DNA of 64,000 nucleotides, taken from the NCBI RefSeq assembly GCF_000482245.1, contig NZ_AWNH01000043.1, positions 115,768-179,767 of the forward strand, written 5' to 3'. Shown piece by piece: positions 25,528 to 34,773 of the stretch (position 1 is its first letter; each line of letters starts with the position of its first letter). Position numbers and translations under genes: made by a program. The notes beneath the pieces are model-generated. The model was not told the origin of the DNA. It saw nothing but the letters and a program-made list of their open reading frames with translations, and searched no databases. Origin of the DNA: Leptolyngbya sp. Heron Island J (GTDB lineage Bacteria; Cyanobacteriota; Cyanobacteriia; Phormidesmidales; Phormidesmidaceae).

Positions 25528-26544
25528 ATGTCATCTCCTATTTTGCTCGTTGGGCTTCCTCGTAGCGGCTCAACGCTGGTGTCTCGTATCCTAAACGACA
25601 GTTTAAATTGCTTCGTTATCAACGACTTTTACTATCTTCAATATGTTGAAAGTGTTGATGGCTATAGTCAAACTGCTAAAAGCACTAAAGAATCACTTGT
25701 TGATTTCATTGTTGATCAAGTTAGAAACCGAACCAAACCAAAAGAACTCAAGGATGAAGTTTGGTTTGGTCTACCTTTCTCAGAAGCAGAGTTAGAAAAA
25801 ATCAGTGACTTTGCAAATTCCTACAAATCAGATGGTGAGACCAAAAACTGGGCTCAAATCTTACAGGACATGATGCAATTTTTGGCTGATTTGGCAGGCA
25901 AGCCAATTTGGGGATACAACACTCCTCAGGACTATTTGAACTTTAATGTTATCTCTGATGCATTTCCAGAGGCTAAATTTATCTTTCTTCTGCGTTCACC
26001 TGTAGCAACGCTGCTGTCCTATAAGTACTATTGGACTGTGGCTCCTAAATTTCAGGAGGATCGAGGGCGTTACCATCCTGTGATTCAGTCCTTAGCATGG
26101 AAAACCTGTGTCAACACTTACTTTGATCTCAAAGAGAAATACGGTCAAACTCGCTGCATGTTAATCAAATTTGAGGAGGTTCTAAACAATACTGATCAGG
26201 TTTTAGCAGAAATTAACCAGTTTTCAGGAATCGAATTTCCTCAGATAGATCTGACGTCTTTCGGTCATAATTCCTCACTGTCTAAGAATACCTCAGACAG
26301 ACAGCCTAAGCGCATTACAGGGCTTGAGGCAAAGATCTGTTATCTTGTCACCAAACAAGAGCTATATAAGCTTGGTTATGATGATTTCTCAAGTCAGAAA
26401 ATAGGGTTGCTAGACTTCTTCAATTTACTCATGACTACGTTGAGAAATTCCATCTATTATTTTCGTCAGATTATTTTTTCTCGTAATGTTCGCAAGCGAG
26501 TCTTTAAGTTTGTGAATCAAGTGACGTTACAAACTGGCCAGTAG
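25528..26544 (+). CDS. PAPS-dependent sulfotransferase family protein
   Basis: A 338-residue enzyme that would transfer sulfate from PAPS to a hydroxyl or amine. The 5'-phosphosulfate loop is ILLVGLPRSGSTLVSRIL (5-22) and the 3'-phosphate contact is FIFLLRSPVATLLSYKYYW with the conserved R-S/P pair. The acceptor domain is divergent, so the substrate (glycan, lipid or peptide) cannot be told. No signal peptide or membrane anchor is seen. A second, unrelated-looking sulfotransferase is at 38785-39636. Codons appear more AT-rich than flanking genes and repeats lie immediately upstream, which hints at acquisition by transfer. Confidence 0.83.
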   Translation: MSSPILLVGLPRSGSTLVSRILNDSLNCFVINDFYYLQYVESVDGYSQTAKSTKESLVDFIVDQVRNRTKPKELKDEVWFGLPFSEAELEKISDFANSYKSDGETKNWAQILQDMMQFLADLAGKPIWGYNTPQDYLNFNVISDAFPEAKFIFLLRSPVATLLSYKYYWTVAPKFQEDRGRYHPVIQSLAWKTCVNTYFDLKEKYGQTRCMLIKFEEVLNNTDQVLAEINQFSGIEFPQIDLTSFGHNSSLSKNTSDRQPKRITGLEAKICYLVTKQELYKLGYDDFSSQKIGLLDFFNLLMTTLRNSIYYFRQIIFSRNVRKRVFKFVNQVTLQTGQ

Positions 26545-26580
26545 GTGGTGGTGGCATGTCATTAGTTACCTCTGCTGCTA

Positions 26581-27369
26581 CTACAGCTTTATAGCTGGAA
26601 CAAACTGATGCTGGTCAAGTAGGCGATAAAGACTTGTGTTCGTTTCCAACAAGCAGGCGTGGCCACTGCGCTCCAGGGTAATCATCTGAGCGTTCCTGAG
26701 TAATGCCGCTAGCCTATTAGCTTCGGAGACTGACGGCAATAGCTGATCAAGCACTGAAGCGACTAGCAACGTGGGTGTCTGCAACTGTCTTAGGGACATT
26801 TCATTTAGCTGAAACTCGTTGAGCAATGATAGCCGCCAGGCCGATGCGTCTGGGGTTACCTGTTGCATAGCCTGCAGCAAAGCCTGTCGATTATCCTCAG
26901 AGACTCGTTCAAATGAGATTAAAAAAGGTAGTAGTCCTACTGCTCCAAACCGATATATGGCACCTGGCATTCGTTGAACTACGAACGCTCCCAATGCGCT
27001 CCAAATTTGACGGTTAAACGAGGAAGCTGGATTAATCAAAATCAGTCGCTCAAACAGATCAGGAGAATGACAAACTGTCTTTAGTGCTAAACAACCTCCA
27101 AACGATTCACCGCAGAGATATATCGATCGATGGGGCCGAGATGCTTTCTCGATAGAAACTAACTCTACTAGGTGAGTCACCAAACCGTGCCAGTCAGTTT
27201 TATCATCACCTGGAAGACAAAAACAGCGCACATCAAACGTATCCTTAAGCTCATTCAACTGTTGCCGCAGTGATACATCACTGCCATCCATACCAGGCAA
27301 AAAAATCAGCAGTGGCAAATGTTGCCGGTCTGTGGCCATTGTCAAAAGTTGAATACGTTGAGTTAGCAT
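26581..27369 (-). CDS. Alpha/beta hydrolase
   Basis: A 262-residue alpha/beta hydrolase. FLPGMDGSD is the oxyanion-loop region, IYLCGESFGGCLAL holds the nucleophile Ser in GxSxG, VASVLDQLLPSVSEANRL carries the acid Asp and ERSGHACLLE the His, completing the triad. An upstream in-frame ATG at 27420 would overlap an acyltransferase relic, so the start is placed at 27369 (MLTQRIQLL), 11 bases after that relic's stop; another Met lies at 27339. Paired acyltransferase and hydrolase domains occur in plant and cyanobacterial phytyl-ester/acylglycerol synthases, so the hydrolase may act on acyl or phytyl esters; this is inferred. Confidence 0.83.
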   Translation of the reverse strand: MLTQRIQLLTMATDRQHLPLLIFLPGMDGSDVSLRQQLNELKDTFDVRCFCLPGDDKTDWHGLVTHLVELVSIEKASRPHRSIYLCGESFGGCLALKTVCHSPDLFERLILINPASSFNRQIWSALGAFVVQRMPGAIYRFGAVGLLPFLISFERVSEDNRQALLQAMQQVTPDASAWRLSLLNEFQLNEMSLRQLQTPTLLVASVLDQLLPSVSEANRLAALLRNAQMITLERSGHACLLETNTSLYRLLDQHQFVPAIKL

Positions 27370-27379
27370 TGTGCAAACA

Positions 27380-27541
27380 TTAAGGGAAGCCCTGCTCCAA
27401 CAGCTGAGAGATTTCAGCATAGCAAGATTGGGTTAGCTCTCTAGCTAAATGACCGGCTTGTTTACTATGGTACTGCCCTTTATGAGCTGCCGTAATCTGA
27501 ATTGGGGTGCCAATGGATAAGGTGACTCGCCGATAGTATTA
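27380..27541 (-). pseudogene. C-terminal relic of a lysophospholipid-type acyltransferase
   Basis: Minus-strand translation reads YRRVTLSIGTPIQITAAHKG then QYHSKQAGHLARELTQSCYA and EISQLLEQGFP, ending at a TAA at 27380-27382. The pattern of a basic strand, IGTPI and a C-terminal helix fits the tail of a PlsC-like acyltransferase. A stop codon lies immediately upstream in frame and the catalytic HX4D part is absent, so only about 50 codons remain. The hydrolase gene begins 11 bases on, as in an intact acyltransferase-hydrolase pair. Confidence 0.5.
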
Positions 27542-27728
27542 GTACGGGCACCTGATTCATATAGTAGTAGCAGGCAAATCGCACTGAGCACCCCAGGGCT
27601 GGACTGCGGCGGTCGAGCGCTCAGTCAAATGCACAAGGCACAACCCTGACGAGATTATCACTGTGGAATCGGGGTGAAGGCATTTGGAGCATTCGTCCTC
27701 AAGTAACGGCAAACAACCTACCGTCTAC

Positions 27729-29333
27729 TCACACACTCGCTGCAATCATTTGGATGGCTTTGGGCATGGCTGGATCAAACCCACTAAAGTCCCAGGAGTA
27801 AGGATCTTGTGGATCTACTAGACTCACTTTATAAGGAGCCAGAGTGATATAGACAGCTTTTGCCTGAGGATTCACCTGGCGGCGATAGTCAGCCAGACGC
27901 TGACTGGGATGAGACTTACCAGCCCAACTTTCACAATCAGTCCAGAAACAGAACACATCCACCTGGACACGGTGGCGAATTGCCCAGTCATAGGCCACCG
28001 CCGCATCAGTCCCCCCAAAGTTTTGGCTGGAGGCCTTGGTCAGGGCTGAACTAAAGCTATCGCGAGCCGTAATTTTAAGGTCGCGAAAATCGGTTGCAAA
28101 CCCGCGAATGATATAGTTGCGCTCGGCCTTGGCTGTTGCCAGGGCCAGCGTAGTGGCAATCTCGCAACAGGTTAAACCAACAGAGCTAACAGTATAGTAA
28201 GACATGGAACCAGACACATCGACAGCATGTAAAAATGTTTTGCCCGTCGGCTGCACCACATCAAAGCAGCGCTCTAAAGCTGTTTCTAAAATGTCTAACA
28301 CACGCGGAATCGGCTGCCAGATTTTCTGACTACGCCCCAGCTTGCCTCCAGACTGGTAGGTCTTCAACGCTTTGAGGATATCAATGGGGTGAATGCGGGC
28401 TTTACGCAACTGCTTTTTGCTCTGCAGGCGCTCTGCCAAATGCTTCAGATTTTTATGCTTGTGGGGCTGCAAAACTTCCAAGTGGGTCAGCGAGCCCAAA
28501 TTACGCAACAATGCACCCATGGGCATATCTTGAAATAACAACTGCCAGGCATGCTGATCCATTTGACCCACGGGGGCAATCATTTCATGAGTCAATCGTC
28601 CCTGACGAATTGCTTCCAGGGTTAAGGATGGGTCACGCTTGACCCGCTCATACCACCAAATTTGTGCCAGGGCTGCACTGGGTGGTGTCTCAGGTACCGT
28701 GTTCCACCCCTGGGTTGCCCACTGGTAAAGTGCCTGGTGCTCAGGTGTCTCGGGCTTTACGTGGAATAGCCGCAACGCATCGCGATGGGTATAGCCGTGG
28801 CGCTGCTGATACTTCAACAACTGATAGGCCAGCGCCGTAGCATCAGGATTTGCCAGCCAGGTCTGGCCACAGGTGCGAATCAGCTTACCAAAGCCCCGCA
28901 GGCTACGGGTATAGTTCAGCCATTCATAGAAATGACTGCCGGTACGCACTACTTTCAAGAAGATCTCCTGGAATGCCTGCTTAGCCGCTGGGGTGTCTCC
29001 CATGGACAATAATACCAGGGCAAACAGGGGAGCACTGTTATTGATGGCATGACCATTGCTGGCATAGACAATCTCTTTTGCGGCCCGACCCGGATCTATC
29101 GTCACCGCTTGAGTCACGACATTGACAAATTCATCAGTCAGCTCATACTTATTGGCATAAAAGCTGCCCTGGGCTGTACCCAACAACAAACAACGACGCA
29201 GCTGTTGCCACAGATCGATTTTGAACTGATAGCCACCGGAACGCCCCTGCACCATATCTGTCTGACGACCCGGAATCGGCTGGGTTTGAGGGGTGCGGTT
29301 TGCGTTTGTAAAAAAGGAATAGCTTGATTTCAT
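27729..29333 (-). CDS. rsr: TROVE-domain Ro60 homologue (Rsr), RNA-binding ring protein
   Basis: A 534-residue bacterial Ro60 orthologue. The first 340 residues are the HEAT-like TROVE ring that binds Y RNA and 3' ends of damaged RNA: QTDMVQGRSGGYQFKIDLWQ, FYANKYELTDEFVNVV, GRAAKEIVYASNGHAINNSA, LRGFGKLIR, HRDALRLFHVKP and RARIHP-like RKARIHPIDILKALKTYQSG are all recognisable. The C-terminal vWA domain has the MIDAS motif DVSGSM with a later Thr/Asp (NFGGTDAAVAYDWA). In Deinococcus and Salmonella, Rsr works with Y RNA and PNPase in RNA decay and stress survival. A candidate Y RNA lies 82 bases upstream on the same strand. No RtcB ligase gene is adjacent. Confidence 0.93.
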   Translation of the reverse strand: MKSSYSFFTNANRTPQTQPIPGRQTDMVQGRSGGYQFKIDLWQQLRRCLLLGTAQGSFYANKYELTDEFVNVVTQAVTIDPGRAAKEIVYASNGHAINNSAPLFALVLLSMGDTPAAKQAFQEIFLKVVRTGSHFYEWLNYTRSLRGFGKLIRTCGQTWLANPDATALAYQLLKYQQRHGYTHRDALRLFHVKPETPEHQALYQWATQGWNTVPETPPSAALAQIWWYERVKRDPSLTLEAIRQGRLTHEMIAPVGQMDQHAWQLLFQDMPMGALLRNLGSLTHLEVLQPHKHKNLKHLAERLQSKKQLRKARIHPIDILKALKTYQSGGKLGRSQKIWQPIPRVLDILETALERCFDVVQPTGKTFLHAVDVSGSMSYYTVSSVGLTCCEIATTLALATAKAERNYIIRGFATDFRDLKITARDSFSSALTKASSQNFGGTDAAVAYDWAIRHRVQVDVFCFWTDCESWAGKSHPSQRLADYRRQVNPQAKAVYITLAPYKVSLVDPQDPYSWDFSGFDPAMPKAIQMIAASV

Positions 29334-29415
29334 CTATCGGCCCTCCTGGGCAATTGCCATGATCCGTTGGACAAGGGAGTAGAGCGGGAGTTGCACCCGC
29401 AGTTCGGTGTGAAGT

Positions 29416-29538
29416 GTGATAGGGGGGAATCGAACCCCCGACCTCCCGCTCCGAAGGCGATAACCCTAATTCGTCGACCCTTGCGGATAAGTGGTGAAAA
29501 AGGGAGTTTAGGCGCTCTGTCCACTGAGCTACTATCAC
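29416..29538 (-). ncRNA. Candidate Y RNA with tRNA-like module (YrlA type)
   Basis: Read on the minus strand, 29538-29532 (GTGATAG) pairs with 29422-29416 (CTATCAC) as a 7-bp acceptor stem. TA and a D arm GCTC-AGTGGACA-GAGC follow, and near the 3' end is a perfect T arm GGGGG-TTCGATT-CCCCC. Where a 17-base anticodon arm should be there are about 70 bases, so the whole is 123 rather than 72 bases. This insert can form CTCCC/GGGAG (29502-29506 with 29443-29447) and, inside it, CCG(C)AAGG/CCTTCGG with a bulged C (29479-29486 with 29451-29457). Bacterial YrlA RNAs mimic tRNA in this way and are encoded beside rsr, which starts 82 bases downstream. A tRNA-Arg-like gene with an insertion (CTTCGGA would be a UCG loop) is the alternative. 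Confidence 0.75.
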
Positions 29539-29672
29539 CGGATGTCAATCAGCAGGAACATCTGTTCCGTTTGCCTTTCGACATGTTTAGAATAGGCAAA
29601 CGATTTACCCCTAAGCGAATGCCAGCTCAAACCGGCTAAAGGCTTGAATAGCAGGCGTTTTACAATTAGGGG

Positions 29673-32495
29673 GTGCTGGTTAGTCAGGGGGGGACCTCAA
29701 CTTTGCCCAAAATCAGTTACGGCCCCGTGGCTAAACAGCGAACATTAGTACTACTAATGGCTCTGGTGGACTTTGGCAATGATGAACTGGATATGGAGGA
29801 TGAAACGGCCATTGAGGGACTGCGATCGCAACTTACTTTCCATTGGGCTACAGATCGGCAGCTCATCGTCCGTACCAAAATCCGCTATCTTGAAGCTCTG
29901 ACCCAGCTAGCGGCTGGCGAGCAGTCCCTCACCAAGGCTCAAATTAAAACGGCGCTGCATCACTTGGAACATCACGTAGCAGTGCTAGAAGATAACCGCA
30001 TCAGCCGTCGGGGCTCAGAAGTCTGGCATTTTACCCTAACCCTGTGGCATCACCGTCGCGATCGCCCTGCTTTATTGAAAACCTTTGATCACATTTGGGA
30101 ACAGCGTAGATGCGATCGCTCACCCCCCTCAGAAAGTACCCCACCCACAGACAGTCGCCGCTGGCAACAATACTGTCAACACGCTCTTTCATCGACCCTG
30201 CAAACAGGCCTAAACTCTAACCTGCTGGGCCGTGTGGACCCACCGCAACTGCCCCTCGCTTTAGTAGAACACATCATAGAATCATCTGCTCAACAAACAT
30301 CAGACATTGACACCATTGACACCTCTGAACTGCTAAATTATCTGCAGCACAATACCATTCAAAACCTGGCGATTGTCGGTGAACCTGGTGCCGGTAAAAC
30401 CACGCTCCTGCAACAGCTAGCCCAGGAGATTCTCCAGCAAACTGCCGATTTAGCAATTGTGGTTTCCCTGGCCCAACTGGGCACCCAATCACTCGAAGAC
30501 TACATATTACAAGACTGGCTCAAACTAGCTCTCAACCAGCGCACGGTGACCCCTGAACAACAAAAAGAGCTGGCTGACTCCATTGAACAGGGACACAGTT
30601 GGCTACTGCTGGATGCGGTCGATGAAATGGAGCTGTCCGGCAGTTTAGCCATCACTCAGCTAGCCCATCAGCTGCAGGGTTGGCTCAGTAATGGACGCAT
30701 TATTATCACCTGTCGTCTCAACCTTTGGGATGCAGGTAAAAATATCCTCAGCCACTGGCCCACCTACCGTCTGCTAGGTTACGAGAATTACCGACAACAA
30801 ATTCAGCCTTTTATTCGTCGATGGTTTGCACATCAACCTGAGCAGGGAAAAGCCCTGTGTCAGCAACTCTCACTGCCAGAGCATAAACGCCTGCGCAACA
30901 ATCTACGCAATCCCCTACGGCTGGCTTTATTTTGCCGGTTGGGTAGCGGTGGACAACTTGCCAAGACCCAACATCAGCTCTACCAGCAGTTTGTCACAGC
31001 CCTTTATGACTGGCAGCAGGATACGCTCCCAACCACCCTGCTGGAACAACACCAAATCAACCAAGTGCTCTCTCAGCTGGCCCTGGTTACGCTCAATGTC
31101 TCGACCACTCAGTTGAGCCTCTCTCGGGTAACGCAACACCTGACACCGGCAGACCTGCCCTGGTTTGAACGCGCCATTCAGCTCGGTTGGCTGACGCCGC
31201 TGGCCACATCCACGGGTGAAAAGGTCTATAGCTTTCTACACGGTACATTTCGTGATTATTTTGCAGCCCAGGCCATTGATCGGTGGCAACACTTTACAAC
31301 TCTCCACCACAAGCAGCTCCCAATGGTGATGCTAGGCTGGCAGGCCGTTATATTGCTCTGGTTAGGCCGCAGTGATATTCCCAACGCCGAAAAGAACAGC
31401 TTAGTAAACGCACTGATTGAGTTTAAAGATGACTGTGGTGGCTTTTTTGAGCATCGTACCTGGCTATTTGCGGGTCGCGCCCTGGGGGAATATCCCGAGT
31501 TTCCGAAGGCGGATATCATCATTCAACAACTAGTAGAGTGGCGCTTTAACTTCAACCGAAAAACCCCATCCATCTTAATCGAAGCGGCTAAAGCGGCATT
31601 AGCGGAGTCGGACTTGAATCGGGTGACTCAGGTGCTCACTCAGCTGACTCAAGATCCCAGTCAAGATTTCTTTGATCGCTGGATGGCTGCTTACAGCCTC
31701 GGTCGTAGCTATGCTCCCCAAAGCCAGGTCGCAGTAGAAACCCTGGTATCATTGTTGCCCACGATGCGTAGTGACTATCTAAAAATGGATATGGCTCGTC
31801 ACTTAGGCACCCTTTCACCAGGCCATTCTTTAGCGATTACAACACTAGTTGAGATTATCAACGCCAGCCCACAACCACTGACACAACGAAAAGCGTCCCT
31901 ACGTTTAGCAAAGGTTGCCCCCAATCATCCGTTGCCCATAACTACCTTAGAACAATTGCTAGTAGATAATCCCCAGGATAAAGCGACCCTAAACGCCCTG
32001 GCCACCCTTGCCCCCAACCATCCCATGGTTGTAGAGATAGGAACGTCTGCAAAGTCTCGCCGCGTCAGCTCCCGACGTCGCGTCAACAGAAAACCCCATC
32101 GGTCACCTGATAGGGCTAAACAAATCGATAGTTTAGTGGCTCGGTTGAGCGATCGCAACCGGCTACGACTGGCCCAAAAGCTCAGCCAGCTGCAGCCTGG
32201 GCATCCCGTCGCCATTGAAACCCTGTGGCAGTGTCTGATCGCCAGTGAGAATAAGACGAAACAAAAGCAGGCGGGCCATGCCTTACAAATTGCTGCCACC
32301 GATAACCAAATCCCTGAGCTGGTTGCCAAACTACGCCCTATTTACGAACAAGCCTGCATAGACCAACCCAAAGCACAACTGTTAGCGTTCTTCAAACTCT
32401 TCTGGACCTGGGCAGATACGTTGGGGTATCCAGCCTTTGTGACGGCCTGGCAAAACGCTGGAGCAAAAAACAGAAGCATGAGAACAGAGGAATGA
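29673..32495 (+). CDS. NACHT-type STAND NTPase with C-terminal HEAT-like repeats
   Basis: A 940-residue NTPase. Residues about 14-150 form a helical domain seen before several cyanobacterial NACHT proteins (LVLLMALVDFGNDELD, TDRQLIVRTKIRYLEALT, RRGSEVWHFTLTLWHHR). The NTPase has Walker A GEPGAGKTT (236-244), Walker B SWLLLDAVDE and the NACHT tail FLHGTFRDYFAAQAI. From about 640 on, repeats such as LGTLSPGHSLAITTLVEII and LAKVAPNHPLPITTLEQLL are HEAT-like and probably sense a ligand. The start is GTG at 29673 with AGGGG just upstream; no ATG precedes the conserved part. It is divergent from the rsr/Y RNA unit by about 135 bases. No effector domain is evident. NACHT proteins often act in antiphage defence; this is inferred here. 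Confidence 0.88.
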   Translation: MLVSQGGTSTLPKISYGPVAKQRTLVLLMALVDFGNDELDMEDETAIEGLRSQLTFHWATDRQLIVRTKIRYLEALTQLAAGEQSLTKAQIKTALHHLEHHVAVLEDNRISRRGSEVWHFTLTLWHHRRDRPALLKTFDHIWEQRRCDRSPPSESTPPTDSRRWQQYCQHALSSTLQTGLNSNLLGRVDPPQLPLALVEHIIESSAQQTSDIDTIDTSELLNYLQHNTIQNLAIVGEPGAGKTTLLQQLAQEILQQTADLAIVVSLAQLGTQSLEDYILQDWLKLALNQRTVTPEQQKELADSIEQGHSWLLLDAVDEMELSGSLAITQLAHQLQGWLSNGRIIITCRLNLWDAGKNILSHWPTYRLLGYENYRQQIQPFIRRWFAHQPEQGKALCQQLSLPEHKRLRNNLRNPLRLALFCRLGSGGQLAKTQHQLYQQFVTALYDWQQDTLPTTLLEQHQINQVLSQLALVTLNVSTTQLSLSRVTQHLTPADLPWFERAIQLGWLTPLATSTGEKVYSFLHGTFRDYFAAQAIDRWQHFTTLHHKQLPMVMLGWQAVILLWLGRSDIPNAEKNSLVNALIEFKDDCGGFFEHRTWLFAGRALGEYPEFPKADIIIQQLVEWRFNFNRKTPSILIEAAKAALAESDLNRVTQVLTQLTQDPSQDFFDRWMAAYSLGRSYAPQSQVAVETLVSLLPTMRSDYLKMDMARHLGTLSPGHSLAITTLVEIINASPQPLTQRKASLRLAKVAPNHPLPITTLEQLLVDNPQDKATLNALATLAPNHPMVVEIGTSAKSRRVSSRRRVNRKPHRSPDRAKQIDSLVARLSDRNRLRLAQKLSQLQPGHPVAIETLWQCLIASENKTKQKQAGHALQIAATDNQIPELVAKLRPIYEQACIDQPKAQLLAFFKLFWTWADTLGYPAFVTAWQNAGAKNRSMRTEE

Positions 32496-32918
32496 GAATC
32501 CAGTGCAATTAGCCCAGACTAGCTAGCCGCAATCATACTAAACAGACAGAAAAGCCTACATGGGCAAGAGGAAAAATCCAGGCGTTGATGACACCTAACC
32601 AATGTAGAGCGACAGGGCTATAGTCAAACCCAAAGGGAACGAGAACAATCAGGCTTGAACGACCGTAGAGTGTTCACTCCAAAGAGCCCCTGTGTTTTAT
32701 GAAGTCATTTTTCGAAAGGTTACAATTTCATCGACTATGTAGCGTAAATGACTAAATTTAGGGATGTAGATTCAAAAAACTACAGCCGTAGCCAGGCTGG
32801 GCTCATACCAAAGATTTGCTGCAGAGGAACGTGTCTTCACTCTGCTACTTTAGGTTATCTACTCGACAATTTAATCCAACAATTTACTGATCTAACAAGT
32901 AAAAAGGTGGTCAGAAAT

Positions 32919-34526
32919 ATGTCTTTTTTTCCCATTCTTAAGCTTGATGATTTTATCGCTTCCCTGGCTGACGATGTCAAAGCAGACATCTTGGCCTGGC
33001 GGCTGAATAAGAAAAAGGCGGCACTGCGGCTGCGTGAGGCGCTGCCCACGCTGTTTGATTTATCCTATGTTGAAAATGCCATTCTTCCCGCCATCGTTAC
33101 CAGTGTCTTTCAGGGAGAACGCCACGATCTTCCCATGATTGACCTCAAGTTTACCAAGGAAGAAGCCCTACCATTTTTCTTTTGGGGCATGCTCTATGAC
33201 AGCTGGGAACCTGAACTAGAAAAAGGACTATCGGTCTTTATCCAAGGGTATGAGAATCGCGGCGAAGAGAATCGTCGAAAAAGACTTTATGCATCAGCCC
33301 TGACTCCCGATCTCTATCGGCCCATGTATGGGGAGAAAGTCGTCGACTTTTTTGATCAGCTGCTGTCTACAAGTAATGCGAATCGGCCTTTGATGGCTAG
33401 CTATTATGATACGTATTTTGACCTTTATTGGGATCTGCATTTGGGTGTGAAAGGCGAGGCTATCCCTGACGAAGTCAGACAGGTTGGGGAGAGTTTTAAT
33501 ACGGTACTAGCCTACGTTAATCCAATTCTCGACATTGTTCATGACAACTATGTGCGGGTCCGAACTCTGCGGAAAATACTGGAAGATTGGGTTGATGCCA
33601 GAATTGAAGACATGCTTCAAGGTAAAATCCCCAATCCTGAAAAGACATTTGTTTATTACTGGCTCAAAAATGGTGAACAGGGACCTGATTTTCGCCGTGA
33701 GGATGTGGTCTTTGAATGTTTCCATAATTTTGTCGCCTTGAGCCAGTGGGGTAATACCATTTATCAAATTGTTTCCAGGTTAAGAACAGACGATCAAGGG
33801 GACCCAATCATAGGAGAATGGTTCAAACGCACCATGGAAAGTGATTTTGATCAGCCTCCTACCTCTGCGACTCCAAGCAACCCATTAGAGGAATGGTTAA
33901 AGAAGCTCTTTGGCCATGGCAGTGATTCATTAAAATCCCCAGTATCGCCGTTTACACCGCTTGACCGCTTTGTCATGGAGCTGTTCCGCACCATATCCCC
34001 CAATGACGGTAGTATCTCTCTGATTGAAGAAACGGGAAATCTGACGCCGCTATATCAGCGTTATGGATACATTATTAACCCCCACAGCGAGACCAGTCGC
34101 GATCCTCGCCACTGGCTCGACCCTAATGAGTTCAACCCAGACCGTTATCTGACGACTCCCACCAGTGACCAAATTGATGAGGCTAGAGCTAAAGAAATCG
34201 GATTTGCTCGCTGTCCGTTCCACAAAATTAGCCTGGCGGTTAAAGACGGTCGCAACGCTATATTAACCAATAGCGCCTTTGGTACTGTCTTTGGTGTGAA
34301 TGAGAATCAAAGTTTTCCTGTCTGTGACTATGCCGGCTATGCCCCATTTGGGTTTGGCTATCGTCGCTGCCCTGGAGAGTTATTGACCATTGAATTTGTC
34401 AAGGACTTTCTCCGCAAGGTGTGGAGTGACAAGGTTGAGTTTAAGACCCTTGATATTGATAATCCAGAACGAGTGCCCGTAGGGCCAACGGCGGTTGTAG
34501 ATGACAATATTGGGTTTGTCAGATAG
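32919..34526 (+). CDS. Divergent cytochrome P450
   Basis: A 535-residue haem monooxygenase-like protein. The Cys-ligand loop APFGFGYRRCPGELLTIEF (Cys484), the K-helix ELFR (ExxR), and the meander DPNEFNPDRYL are clear. The N-terminal 350 residues are hard to relate to common bacterial P450s, and the loop between meander and Cys contains an insertion, including ARCPFHKISLAV. Start 32919 has AAGGTGG ten bases upstream; an ATG at 32748 adds 57 residues that look noncoding. It may be peroxide-using or a member of a plant/fungal-like clan; there is no ferredoxin or reductase nearby. The 423 bases before it, after the NACHT gene, show no other gene. Confidence 0.83.
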   Translation: MSFFPILKLDDFIASLADDVKADILAWRLNKKKAALRLREALPTLFDLSYVENAILPAIVTSVFQGERHDLPMIDLKFTKEEALPFFFWGMLYDSWEPELEKGLSVFIQGYENRGEENRRKRLYASALTPDLYRPMYGEKVVDFFDQLLSTSNANRPLMASYYDTYFDLYWDLHLGVKGEAIPDEVRQVGESFNTVLAYVNPILDIVHDNYVRVRTLRKILEDWVDARIEDMLQGKIPNPEKTFVYYWLKNGEQGPDFRREDVVFECFHNFVALSQWGNTIYQIVSRLRTDDQGDPIIGEWFKRTMESDFDQPPTSATPSNPLEEWLKKLFGHGSDSLKSPVSPFTPLDRFVMELFRTISPNDGSISLIEETGNLTPLYQRYGYIINPHSETSRDPRHWLDPNEFNPDRYLTTPTSDQIDEARAKEIGFARCPFHKISLAVKDGRNAILTNSAFGTVFGVNENQSFPVCDYAGYAPFGFGYRRCPGELLTIEFVKDFLRKVWSDKVEFKTLDIDNPERVPVGPTAVVDDNIGFVR

Positions 34527-34773
34527 TCTTTCCGGTAGCGTTTCTTTGAATCAACGGTGTAGTAAATAGTGCCGATTGCTCACTACACTTGTGGGTAGCA
34601 TAGTGGAGTGGAATAATTTTTACCATGTTTTCTCACACTCTGCGATCGCTGATTTAGGGGATGGACCAGTCTGGAGCTGTTGCTATTGGGCTGCATCTTA
34701 CTACTAAAGCCATCCCGAGGATCAGCAATGTCCTCACACAGTATCTAAGCTCTATCCAGCCTATCTACTACAA

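Noticed and set aside
29416..29538. Ordinary tRNA-Arg with group I intron
   Set aside because: The insert of about 50 extra bases is far too short for a group I intron, lies beside rsr, and carries its own stems; a Y RNA fits better.
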